DNA of 64,000 bases from Ulva prolifera (lineage: Eukaryota > Chlorophyta > Ulvophyceae > Ulvales > Ulvaceae): assembly GCA_023078555.1 (NCBI GenBank), contig CM041199.1, positions 8,127,315-8,191,314 on the forward strand, in the 5' to 3' direction. Shown piece after piece: positions 23,182-33,465 of this stretch. The position numbers were made by a program, and so were the translations under genes. The notes beneath the pieces are model-generated. The model saw nothing but the letters and a program-made list of their open reading frames with translations, did not search any database and was not told the origin of the DNA. Positions within the stretch are counted from its first letter, which is position 1; each line of letters opens with the position of its first letter.

Positions 23182-26100
23182 ATGCTTACTTCTATGCACA
23201 CTCGCTTGGGAGGAAGACTTGCGCGTGGATTCGTTCGGGGTGCTGCACCCGCTCCTATCTCCAACGTATTGAAGCTCAACTCCACGTTCCAGGTGCGACA
23301 GCGTACAACATCGTTTTCGCTTAACAACAGGTAGCAGTCGTGTACGACGCTCCAGTGCTTCTTTATAACTGTATTGAATTCTGCATGCTATTTGCTAAAC
23401 CTTTCTGATCGTCTGCTCGTACAACCTCTAAATCTTGGACCGCTGACCGCTGACGCAGAACGTACGCTCGAAACGCGCGAATGCCGTTTATTTGTTGTGG
23501 GTCTTGGTTTGCTGCTATCCACATGTGGTAGTGGATATGGCTACGTGCATGGTCGGGGCGATCTATAAATTTGCTTCGTTTCAGACGTGGCCGTGCGTCT
23601 TCTGTCAATCACGCACAACTCAGACCGCGCTTTACATATCAAATCGTCTATGGTAATATCTTTTTATGGTTGCAGCGGCTTTCCATCGCGAAAAGCGCCG
23701 CTGCCCTTGCAACGGAGCCCGAAACAGCAGAGCCAGAGGCGATGTTCAAGCTCAAGCCCGCAGACCCTGCTGCCACCTTGGCGACCTTCCGGAAGATGAT
23801 GAAGGAGAATGGCGTCGATGCATACATCGTTCCGTCAGAGGATCCACACATGAGTGAGTATCCTCCGGAGTGTTGCGCTCGCCGGGTGTACATCTCGAAC
23901 TTCACCGGCTCAGCTGGGACCGCCGTGATTACAGCTGATAAAGCTCTTCTGTGGACAGATGGAAGGTACGGCCATCTAGCTTCACGCTGCTGTCCACGCA
24001 TTGCTGTTCAGACACAGGACCACCCACTGCTCCCTTGCGGACAGCCATGTCTTGCAGATGCAAGCAGCATCGAGCACGCTACCCAGCATGTAATGAAACG
24101 TATGTATGCTTGGTCTGCTTACTGGATACGCATAGTTGCGTCGGTAGTCCCACGTACTGCTCGTGTGTCGGGCATGGAGCCCTCTGTTCTACTGACAGCA
24201 TCGTGACAGTCAGCCTGCCACACCAGGTACTTCCTTCAAGCTGAGCAGGAGCTCACGTCAGAGTGGGAGCTGATGCGTGCCAACACCGGCAACACCCCAG
24301 AAATAGCGGACTGGCTGGCTGACAACCTGTCAGCGGGTGCGGCTGTGGGGATCGATGCGCTGGTCCACACGATCGGTTCAGCCCGAGAGCTCGAGCGCAA
24401 GCTGTCTGCAAAGGACGTCAACCTCAAATGCATCGAAGGCAACCTCGTTGACGCGTGCGCCCCAGTCTTTTCAGTGCTCCCCTGCCATGGCGTCCTGCTC
24501 CCTGACCTGAGGGTGTGCAGCAGTACCTTCTCAGCCGCGCACAATATTGGCCATGTAAAGGCAAGCTAGCATGTTCCCGAAGCCAGTATACCTCCATGGC
24601 GCCGCCCCTCAAACCGCTATGGACACAGGACATCTTACAATTCGCTCAGCTCAGCCGCGACTCTACATCTGGCAATTCCAGACCCATCACAGGCTACAAA
24701 CTGTTTGTGTTGACGCACCTCGACATGTGTGCTATAGCCAGTGATCAAACTGGCTCAGTCGACACAGCCATGCTGCCATAGCACCTTGAGAGTCATTCTC
24801 TCGCCTGGGTCCATGCCTGGTTGAACCAGTGCTTACGTGCATTTTCATGGTTCTGCTCACCAGGCCCACCGCCGCAGTGCGTGACCGGCGCCACCCACGC
24901 CCACCCGCCCCTCTGCCCGTACAGGGTGTGGACTGACCGCCCCGGCTGGCCGTGCAAGCCCGTCCGCGTGCACACGCTCGACCACGCCGGCGTGTCCGTC
25001 GTCGAGAAGCTCGCGGCGCTCGCGAAGGAGCTCGCGGTAGCCGGCGCCGACGCTCTCGTCGTGAACGACCTCGCCGAGATCGCGTGGCTGACCAACCTCC
25101 GCGGCGCCGACGTCGACTGCAACCCGGTGTTTGTCGCATACGCGATTGTCCGGCCGGACGGCGCGACGCTGTTTGTCCATGACGGCGCTGTGGACAGCGA
25201 GGTCGAAGGCTACCTCAAGGTGAATGGGGTCGAGGTCGCCGCGTATGACAAGGTGGCGCCCCTCCCCTGCTACAGCGCCCACAGCAGTGGCGCACTGCGC
25301 GCTATCAGCGCACCTGTGGCCATGTCTCCGCTCTTGCACTCGCGAGTGGCTGTGGTGCCTGCCTGGCCGTGTGCCAGTCGCTGGGGACAACGGTGCTGGC
25401 GTGCGCGTAGCTGTGCTGATGTCTACAGCATGTATGCGTGTGTACGGAGGGCGCGGCCGCGTCGTTGCTGGGGTGCCGCTGCGGTGTCTGAGGCCGGGTA
25501 TCGCGGGCTGTGCCGCGCCTATCCGCCGCGAGCACCTTCACACATGCAGGGCACTACAGCAAACTTCCCCCGCCCACTCCGCATGCCCACGCGTGCTTGC
25601 TCAGGTGTTCGCTCCAGTGAGCGCGGCTGTGCCCGGCTTGTCGCCGTGGAGCTGACTTGGGACAGGGTGTATGATGGTTTGGACCAACTCATGGCGAGCA
25701 ATTCGACCGCACAGTGCACATCGCATGCATTATGAGTCACAGCGAACAGCGGGTGTTCTCCGCACCTGCAGTTTGAGGACGCGGTGTACGAGCTCGCGAA
25801 GGACAGCAAGAAGCTCTGGCTGAGCCCCAGCGGCGTGTCGTACGGAACGTACCAGAAGGTTCTGGAGGGCGCGGAGGAGGCGCGCGACAGCAGCCGCGGC
25901 AAGCGCCGCAGGACGGAGCACGGGCACTCGCCGGGACAGGCGGGCGTGCACGAGGCCCAGAGCCCGATCCAGCTAGCGAAGGCCGTGAAGGTGTGCCTCC
26001 CCGAATGCGTCAGTGTGTACTACGGTCGGACAGCTTGCCGCTGTGCTGCGAGGGCCACCTGCGGACGCACCGCATCGGGGTTTGCATCGCGTGGCTTGCC

Positions 26101-28200
26101 TGTGAGATGATTGCATTGGCGATGCTGCGAGTCCAAGTGACCAGGAGACTGCGCCAGAGGTATGCCTGCGCCCTCCCGGAAGGTCTCGAGGGTGCGGCGT
26201 CTGCATGCCGCGCTTGAGCACAACAACCCATGGGTTCTGTGTCCCCTCTATACACTTCTGCGACGTCTGTTGTCAGCGCCACGGTATTTTGATGGAACAA
26301 ATTTCAGATCCATCCCTACACTCATGCACCCTCAAGACAGGAAATCAACCCTAGATTAGATCAATACGTGATCTGACACTTGCGTGTCCCCGTAACTCTC
26401 TTTTGATCTCGCTCACGCGTGCAGAACGAGGCGGAGATCAAGGGCATGGTAGAGGCGCACCTCCGCGACGCCGTCGCCCTCTGCGAGCACTTCTCCTGGT
26501 TCGAGGAGCAGATGGAGGCCGGCAAGGAGGTCACGGAGGTCGAGCTCGACGAGCACCTCACCGCAAGCCGCGCCGCACAGCCCGGCTACATCGGCCCCAG
26601 CTTCCCGACGATCGCCGGCTGCAACGGCAACGGCGCCATCATCCACTACCGGTGTGTGCCCCCTATGCCACGTCTGCACTGCCAGGAGAACCGTCACCAG
26701 AAATGCCATGAGAATCGTAGGGAGGATTGTGTCCTGCCGCAGTGCCGTTCAGCCCCCGAGCCTCTGGTCTCATCTGGCCTGTCAAAAGTACTGTCGTGCG
26801 ACGTATGCTGATCCCCCCCCCCCCCCCCCCCCCCCCCTTGGTTTCTCCGCCCCAAAGTACATGCTATTCACAAGTTTCATGCACTTTTAAAATCATCGGC
26901 CCATTTCTTCCTGGAATTTCTGTACGAATCATAGCTTCCAAATGGCTGGTTGTGGCAGCACAGATGCGCTGGCAAGTGGACAGTCCTGCTGCATTTGCTG
27001 CTCTCTCCATCGCGTGTCTCCTTTCCTCACCACTCGGCGGCGGTTCGCACGTGAGTGACAGCCAGGGAAATTCGTAGTAGAGAGTCGGCAGGTGGCAGTG
27101 GTGGCAGTACGAGACATCTAAGCCCAGGCTGGTGCTGTGAGCTTGATTGGGGCTGACACCAGGGTGAGGCGTGTAGGGCGCAGAAGGAGACGTGCAAGAC
27201 GATCGACAAGACGTGCATGCTGCTGGTGGACAGCGGGGGGCAGTATGACTGCGGCACGACCGACATCACCCGCACCTTCCACTTCGGAGAGCCGACACAG
27301 CACCAGAAGGACTGCTACACCCGCGTCCTGCAGGTCCGCCTTTTTTCCTCTATTGCTCCTGCTTCACTGATGCGTATGTGTGACCTTGTTGTGTGGATAG
27401 GGCTGCAGAGTGACTGCCTGCACAGTTCATGGCGGTGTAGCGAGTGAGATAGGCGATGGCGATGGCATGCTGATTGGCTGTCATGGAGGTGGCAGTGCGA
27501 TGGGCTAGTCTCTCAGGTTTTGTCTTTGGCCACGCCATGTGCTTTGAATCGTGTGGCTGTTGCCAGCTAGTGTGTAGCTCGGGAATGTGGCTGGGAAGTG
27601 TCTCATGTCGCTAGAGTGAAACGGGCGATCTGTATTCTTTGCCTGCTTGTCCTGCTGAGAGTGGTGTATGCATATGGTGGTGTGAGTCTGCAGGGACACA
27701 TCGCCCTTGACCAAGCTGTCTTCCCGGAGGGCACTCCAGGCTTCGTGCTCGATGCCTTTGCAAGGGCACCTCTCTGGAGTCATGGGCTGAACTACATGCA
27801 CGGGACCGGGCATGGTGTGGGAGCTGCGCTGAACGTCCACGAGGGCCCACAAGGCATTTCGTTCCGGTATGGAAACCCCCAGCCTCTGATGGTCAACATG
27901 ATTGTTTCGAACGAGCCGGGTTACTATGAGGACAACAAGTTTGGCATCCGCATCGAGAACCTGGCTACCATCGAGGAGGCCAAGACGGAGTACAACTTCG
28001 CTGGCAAGACCTACATGTGCTTGAAGCCGTTGACGGTTGTTCCCATCGAGACCAAGCTGATGGACAAGTCGATCATGTCCGAGGCAGAGGTGGCTTGGGT
28101 GAACAAGTACCACGCAGTCGTCAAGGAGAAGGTCACGCCTCTACTGGAAGGGAAAGAGCGCGCTCTTGCGTGGCTCAACAAGAAGACGGAAGCCTTCTGA
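23182..28200 (+). CDS. Xaa-Pro aminopeptidase (aminopeptidase P), organelle-targeted form
   Basis: A dimetal peptidase of family M24 that removes the N-terminal residue when proline is second. Eight exons: 23182-23292, 23676-23965, 24227-24454, 24925-25252, 25772-25990, 26425-26651, 27177-27333, 27694-28200. They close into one frame of 688 residues with canonical splice sites throughout. Exon 1 encodes a basic, Ser/Arg-rich leader (MLTSMHTRLGGRLARGFVRG) absent from cytosolic forms, suggesting mitochondrial or plastid import. Two creatinase-like domains follow (AYIVPSEDPHMSEY and VWTDRPGWP). The catalytic domain carries the metal ligands: Asp in LLVDSGGQY and GTTDITRT, His in HGTGHGVG, Glu in NEPGYYED and GIRIENL. 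A charged insert (SSRGKRRRTEHGHS) lies before IQLAKAVKNEAE and is longer than usual. Exons 1-3 and 8 have balanced codon use; exons 4-7 are strongly GC-biased. Confidence 0.95.
26814..26837 (+). repeat. Poly-C tract in aminopeptidase intron 6
   Basis: About 24 consecutive C on the coding strand, roughly 160 bases after the donor. This is the third such tract in a sense-strand intron of the window. Confidence 0.95.
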
Positions 28201-28373
28201 TTGCGTGTGGCTTCTGATAGCAGTACATCACCATGTCAATACACTAGCACGAGTCGGTGCTAGGCATGCGGGAAAGCTCGTCAAGCATGCCGAATGCATC
28301 GACGAGACACGGTACACCAGTGCAGCAGATGAGTATGTAACATATATTATCTCGCTGCACAGTCCCGCTTGAC

Positions 28374-29638
28374 ATGGCGGATACCTCTTCCGCGCTTGCG
28401 GAGGTGTGCTTCCACCGTGTCGCGCGATCACCGCAAGTTCAGACGGCAGTAAAGCGCCAGGGCATCGGATGTGCATGTTTGGAATTTTATTCGCGAATTG
28501 TGCAGCTGTTTGAGACGGAACTATCATGTGTGAAGTACCATCAAGGCAACAAGGCGTGGGCATACATCAGCCTGCTACCGCTCTTCGCTGCTGTCTTTCA
28601 GCTCGGTCGCTTTTGGACGTCCAGGTGCGTACGCAAGAGGCATTCCCCGTCTTGTGGATGCACAGTACTTGCTCTGAACAGCACACATCAGCGAAGCACA
28701 TGGAGTTGGCGCCTGATGCAGACAAATCGCACTGAGCACGTTTAGTTTCAGCAGGTCAATCGAAGATGGATTCGTATTCATTGGATTTCTTGTCACAGAA
28801 GCCATCAACAAAGTGTTGAAGAGGCACTTCAAGCAGGACCGCCCGCCTACATGTGAGCAGCTCGGCGTCTGCTCATCCTACGGCTACCCATCGTCGCACT
28901 CTCAGTGCATCTGGTACTTCATCACGTGTGGCTCCTTGGTGTGTGTCCAGGGCAGCTGCTGCGCCTGAGCCTCTGCCTGTGCACTCCAGCCACCCAACCA
29001 CAAGCGAACAGCAAATACAAAGCCTTCCGAAAAGTTCATTAGTTCACATCCACATGCCGACATGCTGCCTGACTGCCTCGAGCCTGGGCAATGCAATTTG
29101 CACTGCAATCCTCAGCCTCCACTGTAGCACAGCTGCTCGCTGCACCCATGCAAATAGCTCTTTGTGTTCTTCTACGTTCCGGCTGGGCCTGCATGTAGAA
29201 GCCTGCTGCTGCTGCTCGTCCAGTCCGCCCGTTTCTGTACAGGTGCTGTGGCGGAGATGGGCCCTAGCACAGCAGAATGGCCACGGCAACGAGTCCAGCA
29301 CCAGAAGGCCCGGTCGCCCCAGCAGCCCCAGAGCAGACCTACCGCCCAACACCCTCGCCCTCCTGGCTGCTGTTTTCACCGGAATCACGGTGCCAGCATC
29401 ACGAGTCGTGCTGGGGTACCACACAGTGGAGCAGGTCGTGGTGGGAAGTGGCTGTGGGGTGTTGTGTGGCCTTGTCGGGGCATGGGTGACCCTCGGGCCA
29501 GTTGGTGTGACAGCAGCTCGCGTGTGCTCCAGCCTGCGGCTCCCGCAGCTGCTGGGAGTGACGAGTTATGTCCACGGTGTCAGTGACAGGGCACCCTCGA
29601 GTGAAAGCGGCAAGGCCACGATGCACAAGCGAGACTGA
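28374..29638 (+). CDS. Dolichyl-diphosphatase (PAP2 family)
   Basis: ER membrane enzyme that recycles dolichyl diphosphate, released when oligosaccharide is transferred in N-glycosylation. Four exons: 28374-28403, 28506-28624, 28755-28938, 29243-29638, giving 242 residues, the usual length. Exon 2 begins with the family head ELSCVKYHQGNKAWAYISLL. The three phosphatase motifs are present: KRHFKQDRPP (motif 1), YGYPSSHSQ (motif 2) and SRVVLGYHTVEQVVVG (motif 3, with catalytic His). Exon 3 has a tandem NAG acceptor (ttcagcag), so a form with one extra Ser is possible. The first 10 residues rest on a GAG|gtgtgc donor and are less certain. The gene starts only 174 bases after the aminopeptidase stop. 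The last coding bases form the first unit of a tandem repeat that runs into the 3' flank. Confidence 0.9.
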
Positions 29639-29808
29639 GCGCATATTGTGAAATTGGTGTTGAGTGTGCAGCACGATGCACAAGTGAGACCGAGTATATG
29701 TTTCAGACATTGTTTTGGGCGTGCCACGCGACGCACAAGCAAGGCCGAGTATGTGTTTCATGTTTCGAGAGGGCAGCACGACGCAGAAGTGAGACTGAGA
29801 GTCGTGAG
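29618..29808. repeat. Degenerate tandem repeat across the dolichyl-diphosphatase stop
   Basis: About four units of some 60 bases share (C)ACGATGCACAAG, GAGACTGAG and TATGTTTCA. The first unit encodes the C-terminal residues of the upstream enzyme and its stop. Later units have drifted. Confidence 0.75.
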
Positions 29809-31300
29809 AGTGCTGCAAACGGGGCCTCTGTGTGTGCATGGGAGACGGGCTGTTCCTCGGGAGCGTTCCTGAAAGCGCCGGATGTTGGCGGGGTCACGGT
29901 GGAGCGTTGGTTTGTCTGCAGGTATGCTGGCACTGCGTCAGATGCTGTACTGGGCTGCCCTGTACGAAACGGACCAGGTCAGAGGCCTGGGCTGTGCTGT
30001 GTGGCGTGGGGCCAACGTCGAGTGCTGTGCTGGCGCTGCCCAGGCACCAGTGTTGGGTCGTCGGGCCCCATCATATGTAACAAAATTCGAATATTCAGGT
30101 CTAATTTCTGGGTGGCAGCCCCGGAAATGCTGCAAAGGGACCCAACCCTGCCAGGCACCTGGGTGAAGTGCCGGCCGACCCTGCCCTGTGCGTGCTTTAG
30201 CAGTGGATCTGGGGGGGAGGGGGGGGTCTCTGGTGCTATACGTTGCAAACACTGGGCAAACATTGACAGGCCGTCTTGTGCTTGCACGCAATGGAGTGGG
30301 AGGCTTGTGGGTGTGTGTTGTCGTGTGTGTGGCTGTGTGGCTTTGGCCGGTGCGGGTGCTGACGTTGAGTGGGTGTGTTGGTGTGTGCTGCATGTGGCCA
30401 CGGCTTATTGCGTGGTGTGCGGTTCCCCTGGATGGTCGCGGCGCTACCTGCCTTGCTTGCTTTGTCCTTGTAACACACACTGGAGTGCCATCCACCTTAG
30501 TCGCAATGACGCCATTGACGTGTGCGCAGAATGATACGTCCACTAAGGACACACACGGAACGGAATCTGGCTCCAGATCTCAGCCAGGTGATGCTGCATA
30601 TCACACGTGACGTGTATGCCACACCGCAGTCACAATCAGGCCATGATGCCCCGGCCACGACCTAGGGCATCGCTGCCAGCAAGTCCACCTGTGGCCACGG
30701 CGTGCCTCTTTCGCATGTGCAGCTTGATCCTGGTCAGGTGATGCTAGGGCTGGCGGACCCTCGACCTCATGAGCCCTCAGCCTTGCTACACCTCAACCCA
30801 TGGCCATGCGTACTACCCGCGTGCGCGGGTTCGATTCTAGTGATTTCCTGAGAAACAAGCACTCATATGCCACATATGCATGCTCGTTGTGGCGTATGCA
30901 TGAGCTCACCGCGAAATACATATGCGTGCGTGGGGCTGCGATAGAGTGTCCAGCGCTGGCATGTGACGCTGGATTCGGACAATATATCGCACATTATTGA
31001 AAAAGAATACACAATAAAGTTGTGACCGCTGCTATTTGACCACGCAGGCCCAGAAAACGCTCGCCATTCAAGTCTGTCAATTTAGCGTAATCTTGTCAAA
31101 GCCAACAAGCGGGCCAATTCGCTTGCAAAGCGCTGATAGTGGCTGCCACAGTCAGGGATCCTGCATTGGACATTGGCATAAAGGCTTCGAAGAGTTCATA
31201 CAGCCGTAGCGCTTCTTTCCACATCGTCTCGTAATCGGCCCGGTGATCGCACGTTCCCGAGCCAAGTCGTGTTGGGACATCAAGCTTCGGATCTCAGGCC
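29809..31300. other. Intergenic, no gene recognised
   Basis: Holds the second MITE-like element (30053-30145), a GT-rich stretch near 30300-30350, and GGGTTCGATTC at 30827-30837, which is not a tRNA. No frame with domain features. Confidence 0.4.
30053..30145 (-). mobile_element. 93-bp MITE-like element, copy 2
   Basis: Reverse-oriented partner of 18505-18596. It is bounded by TTGGGTCG on the left and GGGACCCAA on the right. The interior matches copy 1 at roughly four bases in five or better, so the copies are not recent. Confidence 0.75.
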
Positions 31301-33465
31301 ATGAGTGATTGCTACTGTGGACTGAAGACCCGAGCCAATCGCTGGAAATGGACTACGTTCGGGGTGCTGCTTGTCGTGGGATTCGTCTTCCTGTTCGCAG
31401 CATTTCAACAGATAGCGATCTGCTCGCGGGCACATGAAATTGGTGCGATACGATTGAAAATGTTTCGCACTCCATTATCTCCGCGACAAACCATGGAACT
31501 CTCTATGTGTGGCTCCTGGTTGCGAAGCTTCTGCGAAAGGCTTGCCCGAGCGGGATTCGCCTGTGTTGGTCGGACCGCAGGCGCTACCACATGAAGCCTG
31601 TGCACATGTGAGCGCCAAATGTGCCTGACATGAGCATGCCCTTTTGCGCTGCAGCTTCATGTGCGCTTGTGCGTGGCTGTCAGCACGCCCAGTCGCGACC
31701 GGGGTCCAGCGTATGGCTCCATGAACCCATCCCATGGTTACAGTCGCCCTTGGTGAGGAAATATTACAACAGTTAAACAGTGTATTCCAATACGCACATC
31801 AATCTCGCTGCAGTTGCCGACCATGCCATCACAGTGCACAAGGCTCCCGACACCACCAGCATACGCCCGCTTCTTTCAGCTCATCGACTAATAGCCATCC
31901 CAAGCGAACTGTCCACTCTTGGAATAGTTTGCAGCACACATCACTGGGAACAGGCCTCCCTCGTTATTTGTCTGAGACAGCTGGTTCTGTTCATGCTCCC
32001 ATACCTCCTGCCAGTGCGGGCAAGCTGCACCACAGCAGTGTGTATGCAGAGGACTGCGAGCTGTCAGCTGAGTCAGACGACGCCAGATGCGAAGCTCTGG
32101 AGCAGGCGGAGAACGACTGCATCGGGGAGCGCTACGTGCTCCTGACCGGCCTGTACCTCTTCTGGGTGATGTCGTGGATCGGGGCCTCTGTCCCACTCTA
32201 CATCATGTGCTGCTGCACAGAGCGGCCCCAAGAGGTGTGTTCACACCACCGCCTGCTGCTCAACCATGCTGCTTGACCATGACTGTTGCATGAAGACAGG
32301 GAAGGGCAGTCACCCCTGCTCCACATCACATACATCACATAAGTGTGTACCTCGTGTCTGTCGGCCGCGCATCCACTGCAGTAGAGCACCATTTGATGCG
32401 ATCATTGTTCGTTGAATCATCATCATACTGTGGTCGATGTCTCTCGAAGTTGTGTTCTTGCACCTGAAACTGCCCGACTGCGACAGGCACAGGTGACCTG
32501 CAATTTTTTTTCTCGAACTGGGGCACATTCCGCTTCAACTATCAGCTCGCTGTATCTACATTCTTCTCCGGCAACGTGGTGTCTGCATGGCTCACTCAGT
32601 CAAAAGGTGACAAATCAGCAGTCCGGGCGCGGCTCTGCTTGTCAATCCAATCATGTGGCTGCCGCCCATGGCGGCACCGTCACTGACACCATTCCATCCG
32701 TCTGTTGGTGTCATAGCTATTCCCATTGACCATTGAGTTGTATAGCCACCCATTGCAGCACCCCGAGCCCAGGCGCACTGTTCCGCTGCGAGCACGCACG
32801 TCCACTGCATGCTCAATGACCTCATCCTCCGACTGCGTAGCATCCGTTTTGAAAAGCTCAACGTACGTGAGACATCACTGGTCAAGGTCGCTTGCAGCAC
32901 GCTCACGTTCGCACCCGACTTGCATCCACATGCATCCCTCCAATGCGAGCACACGACACAGTTGCACCCGGCCCAAGCGAGCCTAAATGTTGCCATGCTT
33001 GCCCCAGCTTGCTCTCAGTGCGACTCAGACAGAACCACCCTTACAATCACACACACGCACCCATTACCACGTAGAGCAATGCCGGTATATGTATATCGCG
33101 ATAAATCGCTTCGTCAGGCCTCTCTCGAAGCGCACAAGCCCTCCACACACCCGCACCGAATGCTGCGCTCTGCGTCCGCCAGCTGCGACGGTCTGCATCG
33201 CACAGAGACACCCCCGTAGCCACACTGAATGCGAGCCGTGGCACTGCAGGAGCAGCCGCTGCCAGAGGGTGTCCAGATGGGCGTCCCGCACACCTTCCAC
33301 ACCATTGCCACGGCGCCCCCCTCCGGCTACCCTGCCTTTCCCCAGCACAGCCACGGCCGGCCAGTGCAGGGCTTCCTCACGACGCCGACGGCGCCAGCCG
33401 CCACGCCTCCGGCCGGCGCCGACATGCCGCCCGACATCCCCATGTACACCGCAACGATCAAGTAG
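31301..33465 (+). CDS. Two-span membrane protein with CCC motif, paralogue A
   Basis: Three exons: 31301-31442, 32050-32234, 33250-33465, giving 180 residues. Intron phases are 1 and 0, identical to paralogue B downstream, which supports both models. Order: a Cys-rich head (MSDCYCGLKTRANRWKW), a first span (about residues 20-37, FGVLLVVGFVFLFAAF), an acidic Glu/Ser/Cys loop, a second span ending WIGASVPLYIMCCCTE, and a Pro-rich tail (EGVQMGVP, later PPAGADMPPDIPMY). The three adjacent Cys after span 2 look like an S-acylation site. If both termini face the cytosol, the loop is lumenal or extracellular. No family recognised. Exons 2 and 3 are GC-richer than exon 1, and the tail is longer than that of B. 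Confidence 0.72.
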
